A stretch of DNA of 64,000 nucleotides from Alligator mississippiensis (taxonomy: Eukaryota; Chordata; Crocodylia; Alligatoridae): NCBI RefSeq assembly GCF_030867095.1, contig NC_081824.1, positions 253,333,956 to 253,397,955 on the forward strand, in the 5' to 3' direction. Within the stretch, counting starts at the first letter, position 1, and each line of letters starts with the position of its first letter. A program made the position numbers and the translations under genes. The notes below the pieces were generated by a model. That model searched no databases, was not told where the DNA came from, and saw only the letters and a program-made list of their open reading frames with translations. Positions 25,190-36,062 of this stretch are shown in pieces.

Positions 25190-25920
25190 GTGCCTATAAA
25201 GCACAATTCTTGAATGACATTTTCCTTCTGCTCTTATCACATGTGAAGTTCTTACCAAGTAATCCTGAATGTGGTCCAAGGCTTTTCCTGGGGTTTCTTC
25301 TTTCCTCTACATGTTGGACTTTTCTTTCCTCCAAAACGCTTATTCCATGCTTAATAGACTGTTTCCAAGTGCTTTGATCCTTAGTAATCTTCTCCTAGTG
25401 ATTTCGCTCAATGTTCACTGCCTTTATATCTCTCTTGTAAGCATCTTTGAACTGGAGATAAGGGTGTTCTCTTCCTGAAAAGAGTTCTCCATACAAAAGG
25501 TGCTTGGGTATATAGCCATCATCCATTCTCCATGGATGACCAAGCCATCTAAATTGACACTAAGAAGCGAATGGATACTCAGAATATTGGGACACTGCAA
25601 GACCTTAGCATACACAGCTCTGTCCTGCTACGAAATTCCTAGAATGCAGCAAAGGCAATGTAAGTGGAAACTGCTGAGGTGCATTTCTTGAGCAGAGCAT
25701 GTGGTCCAGGATTCACTGCCATCCCAAGAGTGTTGCTGATGCAAGCAGGATATACTTTGACCTTAATCTTAATAGTCAGTTTGTTGTTGTTCCATGCTCA
25801 TTTGCTCAGCATATTTATGATACCTGATGCTTTGCCCATACGGGTATTCATTTCAGCATCAAGTCTTCTGTCCAATGCCACAAAACCAGAAGAGGTAGCA
25901 AATAGCAATGGGTCTTAGCC
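25190..25920 (-). pseudogene. Decayed LINE reverse-transcriptase tail (non-CR1)
   Basis: Minus-strand translation gives, in order, RRLDAEMNTRMGKASGI, WNNNKLTIKIKVKVY, GSESWTTCSAQE, MHLSSFHLHCLCCILGIS, then a WLGHPWRMDDG-like passage, LLYGELFSGRE and FKDAYKRDIKAVNI. This is the widespread LINE C-terminal pattern (LLYGSETWTT...FHLRCLRRILGISWQD...LRWLGHVHRM...LLYGEL...RYKD). The frame is broken by stops and shifts. The pattern fits jockey/RTE-like LINEs; the exact clade was not determined. Confidence 0.7.
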
Positions 25921-26224
25921 ACACCTGCATACCAGGGTACTTGCTTCTCTGAAAGGCCTGCAGATGTGTGCTGTTTTTCTATCCCTCATGTGGAAAGTTG
26001 CAGTACTGTTAGCTGAGGGCATGCAGCCTGCTCCATTACCCATTGATAGTACCATGCCTCTGTTGTACAGGTTTTGTCTTGGAGCCTTAGGTTCACCTCT
26101 ACACTACAGGTTCCTGTTGGCTCACCCATGCTATTCAGGGGTGTGAAATGACCCCTGAATGATTTAGCTGAGTCAGCAAAAAACTCTTTTGCGGACACAG
26201 TTATACTGGCATAACCCCACTCTT

Positions 26225-27970
26225 TCTGTTTAACTTATTTGCTTTGGGGTGACTGGGTGGTGATTTTACTATATCACTGCCAAGTGCAGCTTTGTCAGGA
26301 TCACTGCCCTGTTTGGCACAACTCACCAGCCTTTTATACTGAGGAAGTGTTCCAGAATCATGTCTAGTCCTCAATATGCAGATTTCTGATCTTCAGGCAT
26401 TTTGCTGCTTAACCACCAGTTAGTTGGCTTATTCTCAGATTTCTCCTTCTCCCACTCTAGATTCCCTCAGTATTGCACAGCTGGTCTTTCCCATGGCAAG
26501 GAAAAAATGGGAGAGTTAAGAAAATGAGTTACATTATGAACTGCTACAATTAACAACCTTTAAGTGAGCAGAATAAGTATGTGCTGTCAATTTATATCTC
26601 TTCCATGATTATGCAACAAAACTTCTTCAAGTGGCAGTAAATCCTGTGGTTTGCTTGGCCTGGATGATACCTCAGTTCAAGCCAAGAATTTTATTTCAGC
26701 CAGAAAAGCTGAAACAGCAGAGGGAAAGTTGTCACCATCTTTGGATGAGCCCAAGAGAGGCAGAAATGGTTTGTTTAATGCAGACTCTCATTATTTGTGG
26801 CACTTTATGACTCATTAAGTGTCCTAGTTTTGTAACTAACTCATGCTGAGCTCAACATTTGATATAGGTTTATGTGTGGCCTGCTGATTATTATAATGAT
26901 TGAACTATTCATAATTCCCCTGATTGTGTTAACTCTGGCTTCTGTGTGCCAGGTTTTCTTAAAAGAAATACAATTAAGGTATTAGTAGCTTTTGCTCTGA
27001 ACACTGTATGAATAACATTTATCTGGAGAATTTATTAATTGTAGCTAGATAGTGCAATTAGACATAATTCTGCTGAGCCTAGAAAAATTATATCCCATCC
27101 CAGTACTTTTTATGCTGTTCCTTTTATTAGTCAAGTATTGTTTTTACAATTGACTTATACAGTGGGAAAAAGGTACTGATTCTCCTATTCAAGCACCTAT
27201 ATGGGAGATCAATTATTGCTCATTTTTATGGGAACTGAAGGAACTAGTGATTAAGATCCTGTTCAGGAAATATTCTTGTGACATTAATGCTATTATCAGT
27301 TGCATGCCCTATCTCCAGGCTTCCTTTTAGAAACTGATTTTATTATACAGTGGTTATTAAGATACTGTTGGTAAAAAAGCTCAACACTTGGAGAAATCTA
27401 ACAACTAATGCAAATAGACTAGCAACAGCTTTGTCATGGATGCTCCCCAGCTTTATCCTGGTCTTTTCTATTCACCATCAGAGATAGATTGTAATCATGT
27501 TTAATTCTTCATTCAGTCAAAATCAAAAGCCATTTGCTTTGGCCATATTGAAAAGATACAACTTTTCCACTGGTTGATGGAACAGGGAAATCTACAAACA
27601 TTTTGGAACAAAACAGAAAATAAAAAGAGAGGGCACCAAGAAAATATGACTCCAAATGTCACAGTACTAAACTTAAAATGACTGTCTTCAAAGGCATCAG
27701 TTATTTGTCACTTTTTATAGCTTAACTTAAATTGAATCTGTAGCAGATGCGGGCCTGACTCACAGATTTCTGGTCAGGATCTGAACTTTCCCAGATCCTA
27801 AGGAGCCTTCGGATATGGATTTTTGGTTTGGGCTCCAGCTATAGGTTGATGTGCCTCAGGACCTCTATCCCATTTGGAAGCTTCTCCCAGATAACTCTGA
27901 CTAACTGCATAAGAAGTTAACAACATACATGTCTAAGGCACTTTCTAACCAAGGGATAGAATTTTCAGTG
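26225..27970. other. Unique AT-rich region, candidate conserved element inside
   Basis: No exon or repeat end was recognised. The part at 26760-27060 is compositionally even and contains homeodomain- and forkhead-like words (GATTATTATAATGATTG, TTCATAATTCCCC, TGTGTTAACTC), which makes it a candidate enhancer-like conserved element. That is inference. Confidence 0.35.
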
Positions 27971-27978
27971 GGACTCAG

Positions 27979-30073
27979 TGAGTGCATCTACACGTGAGCC
28001 GTAGAAAATGTGCATAAAATTCAGGCTCATTAATGTGCTTCCCGGTATACGTCTACACATGCGCCCCTGTCAAGAGCAAATTGTGCCTGATAAAAGCAGC
28101 CCAGTTCAGAGCTACTCCTGCCCTGCTCTGCCCCCCTGCAGCAGCCAGAGGGAGTTCCAAGCTCCCCCATGTGCCAGCCCTAGGGGCTGGCAGGGGGCAT
28201 GGGGGCCTGTCCCAAACTCCACAGAGTGGGGAGAGCTGTGCCACCTGCAGGGGCAGCTGTCTTCCAGCCAAGCCAAGTGCAGTCCACAGCTGCTGAGGGG
28301 AGCCGGGAGCTGAGCAGTGCTGGGACCGGCAACAGAGAGCTCCCCCATCCCCTCAGTAAGCAAAGCAAGGGGAGAGCTCAGGGCACTGCTGCCACTTGGC
28401 CACAGGGCATTGCCCCAAGCCAGTGTTGCTGAGCCAAGCTCAGATCCCAAGCTCTGCACCCAAGTCGGGGACAGTTCCTCACCCCTGGCCCCCCACTGTG
28501 GCCCCCTGCTGCCTAGGCTGACCAGGAACAAATTACACTATTGCACAGTAGCTAATGTACAGTTAATCTAGTTTCATAGTTTCATATTTGGTAGGGTCAG
28601 AAGGGACCTGAGCAGACCATCAAGTCTGACCCCCTGCCATGGCAGGAAAGAGTACTGAGGTCAAACGACCCCAGTAAGGTGTTCATCCAGCCTCGTTTTA
28701 AAGACCCCCAGGGTAGGAGCCAGCACCACTTCTCTTGGAAGTTGGTTCCAGATCCTAGCCACCCTGACAGTGAAGTAGCGCCTCCTGATATCTAATCTGG
28801 ATCTACCCTCTGCCAGCTTGTGACCGTTATTTCTTGTCACACCTGGGAGTGCTCAGGGAAACAGGGATTCCCCCAATGCCTGCTGGTCCCCCCTGACTAG
28901 TTTGTAAACAGCCACTAGATCCCCCCCAGCCTTCTCTTGTGGAGGCTGAACAGGTTCAGGTCCCTTAGCCTCTCCTCGTAGGGCCTTCCCTGCTGACCCC
29001 TGATCATGCGAGTGGCCCTCCTCTGAACCCGCTCCATGTTGTCCACATCCCTCCTGAAGTGCGGCGCCCAGAACTGAATGAAGTACTCCAACTGCAGCCT
29101 GACCAGTGTCGCATAGAGGGGGAGGATCACCTCCTTGGACCTGCTTGAGATGCATCTGTGGATGCATGACAAGGTGTGGTTGGCCTTCCTGACCCCACAC
29201 TGCTGGCCCATGTTCATTTTGGCATCAATAATGACTCCAAGATCCTTTTCTGCCTCTGCACTGACAAGAAGGGAGTTCCCCAGCCTGTAGGTCTGCTGCT
29301 GGTTCTTCCTCCCCAGGTGCAGCACCTTGCACTTGTCAGTGTTGAAACCCATCCTGTTCTCATCTGCCCACCCCTGTAACCTGTCTAGGCCCAGTTGCAG
29401 CCTATTTCTCCTTTCTAGCGTGCCCACTTCTCCCCACATCTTAGTGTCATCTGTGAATTTGAACAGGGTGCTTTTTACACCCCCGTCCAAGTTGCTGATG
29501 ATGATGTTGAACAGTGTGGGCCCAAGGACTGAGCCCTGGGGGACCCCACTGCCCACATCCCTCCAGGTCAAAAATGACCCGTCCACCACCACTCTCTGGG
29601 TGCGGCCCTCCAGCCAACTAGTGACCCACTTGACTGTGTAGGTGTCAACGCCACAGTCGCCAAGTTTTTTAATGAGAATGGGGTGAGAGACAGTGTCGAA
29701 GGCCTTCCTAAAGTCCAGAAAGACTATGTTCACTGCTACACCTGCGTTTAAGGATTTTGTGACCTGGTCACAGAAGGCCACCGGGTTGGTCTGACAGGAC
29801 CTGCCTCTAATGAACCCATGTTGGTTTCCCCTAAGCATAATCTCCCCTGCTGGCCCCTCGCAGATGTGTACCTGGATAACTCTCTCAAAAAGCTTACCCA
29901 GGATTGAGGTAAGACTGACTAGTCTCTAGTACCTGCATTTCTTGGTACTAGCAAACTGTGCATTAGCTTAATTTACTGTGCAGTAAATCCTGTGCATGTG
30001 CAGATGGTGATGCTTTACAGTGCATTAGATTAGTCTAATGCTCAGTAAAGTATCTCATGTAGATGTGCCCACT
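27979..30073. mobile_element. MITE of the GGGCACATCTACA family carrying a CR1
   Basis: The left end (AGTGCATCTACACGTGAG near 27981) pairs with the inverted right end GGGCACATCTACATGAG ending near 30070, and the similarity continues into CTCAGTG on both sides. Typical family text such as GCACAGTAGCTAATGTACAG and AGATTAGTCTAATGCTCAG lies in the arms. A 5'-truncated CR1 (28574-29935) interrupts the right part. The target duplication cannot be read with confidence. Confidence 0.6.
28574..29935 (-). mobile_element. CR1 LINE, 5'-truncated
   Basis: The 3' end (plus-strand TTTCATAGTTTCATATTTGG, then GGGACCTGAGCAGACCATCA) is followed on the minus strand by RT sequence: NQHGFIRGRSCQTN, VFLDFRKAFDTVSH, GVPQGSVLGPTLFN, FTDDTKMWGEVG, then CKVLHLGRKNQQQTYRLG. 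The catalytic box reads FTDD instead of FADD. The copy ends in the RT palm near 29935 and has a frameshift near its 3' side. It is the same subfamily as the copy at 44888-46905. Confidence 0.9.
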
Positions 30074-30078
30074 GAGTC

Positions 30079-30738
30079 AAGACTCAAAAAAGGTTGAGAT
30101 TAAAACAATTAAGAATAAGAAAAGGAGAAATACATTCTGGGTTTTTTCCTGACTCCTGGTGCTTGGGTCACACTTTTAAACTTTACTGTGCAATCTGGAG
30201 AACTAGAAATGAATTTTAAAAAGGAAAATAAGATTATCACCTCATCCCCTAACCTAAGGAACTGGATTTTTTTTAAGCACAAAATACTGTGGCATTCACA
30301 ATACAAGTGCAAGAGGTGGCACCACTGGTAACTTGTGGCCCTAAGTCACTTAGGCACTTTTTATAATCCTACCCAATTATTTTTTAATTTGTAGCAATTT
30401 AGTAACATGGTTGGCTCTAAGTAGTTTCTGTTCATATACTACTTGGCTAATATTTGGTGAGTAGTTACGGCAGTTAACAGCTTCTTCCCTACTAGCAGCT
30501 TACACTGACATATGATTGCTTTCCTATATGCAATTTGGCATGGCAGGGTATTTTCTAATGAAGATATGACCTAGATTGTTCCTAGCTGGTTTTGCTACCC
30601 CTCCTTCCTCACAGCTGACCATACAGCCAGACATCTCTTTTGCTGCTACTGCTGGTACCACTTTTTGTATATATTTATCTTAGTCTCTTATTCCCCTGCT
30701 GCTGCCTAAGGTGGAGCTGCCCTGATTTCCCCAGAATG
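30079..30738. other. Unique AT-rich region, no gene recognised
   Basis: No exon, RNA gene or repeat terminus was recognised between the two mobile elements. Confidence 0.35.
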
Positions 30739-30746
30739 CACTCAAA

Positions 30747-31142
30747 CAGTGGTGTCAAATTCATCAGACCCTGCAGGCCGGATGTATGGTGCTGGGCTGG
30801 TCCACAGGCCAGATGAATTGCATAGGGCTGGTCTATGGGCAGAATGAGGCCCACAGACCAGCCCTGAATGCTGGATCCAGTGAGCAGGGCTGGCATGGTA
30901 TGGACAGCACATGCAGTGCGCACCCTGGACCGGCCTCACATGCAGCATGAGTCCTGGACTGGCTCTGCACTCCACAGGCAGCACAGTCCTAGGTGCAATA
31001 TACAGTGCATGCCCACCTCAGCCCTGCGTGCCACATACAGTGTGTGGGATCCAGAGTGCAGTTTATGTAGCCTGTGGGTCCACTCCAAGACCCATAGGCA
31101 GCACTGCAGGCCAGATGAAAGTCTGTGTCTTTCACACCCCTA
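30747..31142. mobile_element. hAT MITE with CAGTGGTGTCAAA ends
   Basis: The left end CAGTGGTGTCAAA pairs with the inverted right end TAGGGGTGTGAAA. The 8-bp duplications are CACTCAAA (30739-30746) and CACTAAAA (31143-31150), one mismatch. The 396-bp interior is GC-rich, non-coding and contains repeated GGCCAGATGAA-type phrases near each end. The ends resemble the common CAGGGGTGTCAAAC class of hAT MITEs. Confidence 0.8.
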
Positions 31143-31270
31143 CACTAAAACACACCAGACAGCTTGATAGGGTCAGGTGCTCATGGCTGTGCTGCAGAGA
31201 GAACTAATGTGTAGGTGTAAATCATCCATATTGGTCTCACAAGCTGGAAGCAATAACAGAGTTATGACCA

Positions 31271-32213
31271 TGTGGCAGGGCACTGTTAGCGCCTGCTACT
31301 TTAAGGGCCAGAAGGCAGCAGCTGGGAGGTGCCTGATGGGGGCAGCCATTCTGGATTCAGGGCTGCCCATATAAACAGGGCATTTTGCTGCTGGGAGGCC
31401 AGGCAACAACATTGCCTGGCTGTTGGTATCATCTGGAGGTAAGGGAGGAGCTGTAGGGGATGGTCAGGAGGCTCCTGGTCCTGGGCATGACCTAAAACTG
31501 CACCCTGCCAGGAGTGGGTGGCTTGGTGAGGCTCCCAGTGGCGCGGGAGCCCCAAGGAAATGCCAGGCCAGTTACCACCCTGGTGAAAGGCGGGTTGGAG
31601 AGCCTTAACCCCCAGCTCCCACAACTGGGTGGGTTACCCCCTTGTAGGGTCTGGAAGGTGGACCCCAGCGAGAGAGTGGGTCCATAGACTCAAACCTGTC
31701 TTGCCATCCCCCAACTGGTCCATGCTGGGGCCAGGATCAGAAGGGTCAAAGGGCCGGAGGCCCACAATGAGGGACGCCCAGAGCTGAGGGCCTGGGGTTC
31801 TGACTGGCCTGGAGGTGGGCCAAGGCCTAGTAGAGCCAAAGGTCCCGTGGGGACCACACCTGGAATGGGGATCAGCTCAGGGAGGTATGTACCCTAGAAT
31901 GAAGGCGGCTTAGGCTGCCTGAATGGAGGGATTCAGGTAGGGTTCAAATAGCAGGATTCTGGGGCCCAGTGTGGGCCCGATGATATTGACAACAGCTGGA
32001 TGCCATCTGTGAGGCTTGGGCTGCGGTGTAGGGGAGGAATGGAGCTGCAGATAATGCCCCCTGGCATCAGGGCAAGAAATGGGCAGTCTCCTGCTTAATT
32101 AACATTAATGAATTAATTAACAACAAGGCATGGTGGGTGAGAAGGCGGGTGGCTAGCCCAGAAACAGGTAGGCGGGCCACAGGAAATCGGCCCCGAGGAG
32201 GCCCCCTGTTACA
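31271..32213 (+). mobile_element. Solo LTR (family 1)
   Basis: It begins TGTGGCAGGGCAC and ends CCCCCTGTTACA, with a perfect 5-bp duplication GACCA (31266-31270 and 32214-32218). A CCATATAAACAGGG stretch near 31367 looks like a TATA box. It shares the CATCTGTGAGGCTTGGG block (near 32004) with the LTRs at 721 and 36376. It is 943 bp with no coding part, a fossil solo LTR. The perfect duplication suggests only moderate age. Confidence 0.82.
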
Positions 32214-32218
32214 GACCA

Positions 32219-33270
32219 CTATGTCTGAGTGTCACGCTTTGCACAGATTGGCTGAAAGGCAGAAATAGATCTGCTATACTGAAATCTTTACTTTGAAGAT
32301 ACCTGTCTGCACCCGGGAGCTGTTCTAATTCTGAGAACATAGGAGAGGCAGAACATGGATATATGTATGGTGCAGAAGAGAACCTGGCAGTGTGTTGCAG
32401 TGGGATGGCGATACTACAAAGTTCCCCACTAGGTGGAGCTGTTGTGGTCTACCTGAAAAAACAATCTTAATTTTTTTGTGAGTTTTAGCTGCAGTATTTG
32501 AACCTTTGTCTTGAGCTGCTTCAAGCATGTTTTGAATCCCTACATTTGACATTCTGGGTTGTTGCTGAAGCACTGTGTTTTAGACTTGGGAGCCCAGAGG
32601 TAATAAAAAGGACTCACAGAAGCACCTCAAAAAGAATGAATATGATGAATTGCCCTGCAAAACCTCTTTCTGAGGGGCAGGCAATGAGTCTCTGAAGATG
32701 ATCTGTTTTTTTTCCCCTTCCCCTCTAAAACAAGTGGCATAGCTCTAAAAAGCTTCTCCCTAGGGAGTTAGCTCCTTTGGGAAGGAGGATGGTTTGGGGA
32801 TTAAAGATGAGTGGCAAAGGTTTTATGAACATGTTGGTTGTCTTCAGATATTGTAAAACATTACATCGTTAATGGGCTTGTATCTTTGCACCTTCTGTTT
32901 TTCTATCAGGAGAATGATTTTAGAGCTGTTTACATGCCAAACATGCATACTCGCAGCTGTGGATCCTGGAGAAGGGAAGAAAGCACAACTTGACTTAGAA
33001 TGGCCAAGATCACACAGGGTGACTAGGGCCTTACCACAACGTACCTTTCTGAAGTCCCATTGCTCCTGTCATTAGAAGTGCGCAGCCTAGAACCTAGGTC
33101 CATTGTGAATCTGCTCTCACAGATCAGGTCCTTCCCAACATCCTTGCTGTCTTCCCCAACTCTCATATTGTCTTTCTTAATTCCCAAGATCCATTGTGCT
33201 TCCCCTTGTGTCTTGACTCCAAGTTCCCAACCATTCACAAGGGTAGAGGCTGGGGAGGATTAGGCTCTCC
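32219..33270. other. Unique region, no gene recognised
   Basis: No exon or repeat end was recognised. Short frames here show no known domain. Confidence 0.35.
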
Positions 33271-33278
33271 CAGACAAT

Positions 33279-34002
33279 GGGCATGTCTACATTAAATGCT
33301 TAATACACAGTAGACTGATTAGTATTAATGTGCAGTAGAATTTGTTTACTGCTGTAGAATCAGAAAAAATAAATGCCTTAAACTTTGATCATACGAGTTA
33401 TAAGATAACATAACCGCTTTGTGGAGAATTGCTGGCTCTGTATAGTAGAACAGATAAGGGAAAGTGTTTGTTCTTTGTAACTCCTCTGCAACTGCTTCAC
33501 CGCGGCCTTGAAGATAGCAAAAATATGTACAACTCTGATTTCCAGGTGCAAAAAGGGAGTGTTATTTCTCCCTTTGTCTTCCCCCATAATTTCCCATCCT
33601 GATAACAGCAAAGCAGTATGAGCGAATGTTTGTTTGTAGCTGCTTTCCTAGCTAATTCCACTATATGATCATGTGAGTTGTAAGCGACTGTTAAAAAGTA
33701 TATAAGCCTCCTGATTTTGCTTTTGGGGGGGAACCCCTTCCAAGTGCTTGGGAAATCCATGTCACTTTGGAGTCCCCCCTACAGCTGTAGTTTCATTTAA
33801 ATAAAAGCTTCTGCTGACCTGACCCAAAAGTATGCTGTGTGTGTTTCCACAACACTGCTCATTAAGTGTCATGAAAAAACTATGCACCTTTGCTACTGTT
33901 CAGTGACACTGGCTACTGCACATTTATTTAATACATCATATTACAGGTACTAAACTTAATGTGCAGCAGCAAAGGCACTTTTGTGCACATGTAGACATAC
34001 CC
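33279..34002. mobile_element. MITE with GGGCATGTCTACA ends, split by a solo LTR
   Basis: The left end GGGCATGTCTACATTAA pairs with the inverted right end GGGTATGTCTACATGTG. It is flanked by AAT (33276-33278) and AAT (34003-34005). Without the LTR and its duplication the element is about 220 bp, with family text such as CACAGTAGACTGATTAG. A 3-bp duplication matches the copies at 4841 and 54538. Confidence 0.8.
33353..33854 (+). mobile_element. Solo LTR, gammaretrovirus-like (4-bp TSD)
   Basis: The 502-bp insert begins TGTAGAATCAG and ends TTTCCACAACA. It is flanked by CTGC (33349-33352) and CTGC (33855-33858). It carries a TATA box (AAGTATATAAGCC near 33696) and a polyadenylation signal (AATAAAAGCTTC near 33800) in the normal U3-R-U5 order. 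No internal viral sequence remains. A 4-bp duplication points to a class I ERV. It is younger than the MITE it sits in. Confidence 0.82.
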
Positions 34003-34009
34003 AATGAAA

Positions 34010-36025
34010 AGTTAGCATAGTGTGTGGGGATCCCATGAGATGAGGACTATATACATGTAGGAAGATGAAGTTGCTCCTCTTATTTTTGCTATGCTGGAGA
34101 GGTTGATCACTGCTAGTAAACATGTATTTGATATATACACAATAACACAGCTCATTAAAGCTGATGGTATTGCTTCATGCCCTTCAATCTGTGCATGTCA
34201 GGAGAAAAATCCACCAGTAAAGGCAGGAAAAAAAGTCAGAAAAGCACTGGTAACCTAGTCCTGAGAGGATGCCCAGAGGAAAAAGTTATTTTGGGAAGTC
34301 TCAGTTCTTTTGGGAAGCCTGGAACTGTGGGAAGGAAACTGCCTCTTGCTGTTCGATTCTGCTGTGTTCATGGAAATAGACCTGTGTATATTCTCTGTAA
34401 ATAATAAGGATTGCACCAAGATATGCCTGATCACACAGTTCATCAATTTCTAGGCCCAAGGGGGCTACATTATTGTCCAGGTAGCGGTAGGAAAGACTTC
34501 AGCGTTAAATCATAATAGAAAATTAGCTTTTCTTTTCTCGGTTGATGTAGCGTAAAGGCACAGCTTCTTCATTAAAGTCAGTAGTGTTTGCCTGAGTTTG
34601 ATGATAGGTCTTATCCTAAACATCACTGAAATCAGTGGAGATACCTCACTGGAAATATCTGTAGGTGCATAATTTCAAATGATATGAGTCAGCACAACTC
34701 TAGTATTATCACCTTTTATCCCTAAAGAGAGAAAAATGGCAGAAATGTTTTGCAGAGGGGAAATAGGGGAAAGCCCCTTAACATGCAATTTTTCACATCT
34801 CTCTAAAGCAGAAATTCTTGAAACTGACAAGAACAAAACATAATGAAACTTCTCGAAGCCAAAGCCCAGAGGACAAAGAGCTTTCCCTTTTCATTAATCA
34901 GAAGATGCTGATTTGTGAACCTGTCAATAAGGCTTATTGGAGCTGTGATTCATCTTGAGATAATTCTGAAGGTTATCTGGCAGCATATCTGAGCAGCCTA
35001 ACTCGGGGATTAACCTTGGTTAAGGAATCAAAGATATTGCTTTAAGTTGAAAATCAACGTCAGTGGAATTTTGCAACTTGTAAAGTGCCTGTAATACACC
35101 CTTTATGCAATGAAAGTGTCAGTACCTTGTTTAAGAGTATATAAATAGACTGCCATGAAAGATACCACAGTAATGCCATATAGTCTGAGCTCCTGGCTAT
35201 GGACAGAAAAGAAGCAGCAGCAATGTAACCAGCATCTTCTGCTGTGAAGTGATCATCTGCAGGGCTGAGGGCATTTTGATATGTACACGCACCTACAGAG
35301 ATTGACCATTCATTTCACCTCAGCCTTCAGACAGCCATCATAAGGGACTGGGTTTCAGGCTCTACTAGCCTGAAACCTGATGAGGCAAAGGCTCCCAATA
35401 CCCTTCGCTTCCCAGCCTCCTTACATTATCACTTAATTTATCTAAACTCCCACCATGTCACTGAATTATGTTTTCAGTAATGCTCATTGTATATTAGATG
35501 TTTTCAAAAAAGAAGAGAAAAGAAGGCTTGAGTTACCACCGTGAGGAGGAATACATAATCTAAAGACCAGACAGAGTAAGGGAAGAGGAAGGAGAGCAAT
35601 AAGTATGTATGTGTTATTTGCCCATGTGTGTATGCACATATATTTGTTTCATATGCTAAATTACTCTCCAAGTTTTCCCTCAATACATCCATATAATTAA
35701 AGGAAATGACAACTCTAGGAGCTGAATGAGCAGCTGCTTCATACCTGTCATTTGGGGCTTATTAACTTGAGATGATATTAATAAACCAGTGCTACTATCA
35801 CATGCTTGAGGGAGGAATGATGGTTAACCTTGTGTTTAACACGGAGAACTATCTTGGTTCTTTCTTGAGTTCTTCCATTGATTATTCCTAGTGTGATCTT
35901 AAGCAATCCGTTCATCTCCTGATGCTTCTCTTTCCCCATTTGTAAGATATGAAGAATGCTATCTACCTACTTCAAGCAGGGGCTGGGACATTAAATTCAT
36001 TACTGGCCATGAGATCTTTTCTGTT
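34010..36025. other. Unique region with candidate conserved element and MIR trace
   Basis: No exon was recognised. The part at about 34780-35100 is unique and evenly composed, with words such as TTCATTAATCAG and CAATAAGGCTTATTGG, a candidate conserved non-coding element. At about 35890-35970 the text GTGTGATCTTAAGCAATCCG and TTTCCCCATTTGTAAGATAT resembles a MIR core. Confidence 0.4.
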
Positions 36026-36062
36026 CAAAGTGCTAGAACAGTAGTTCTCAACCTTTTAGAAC

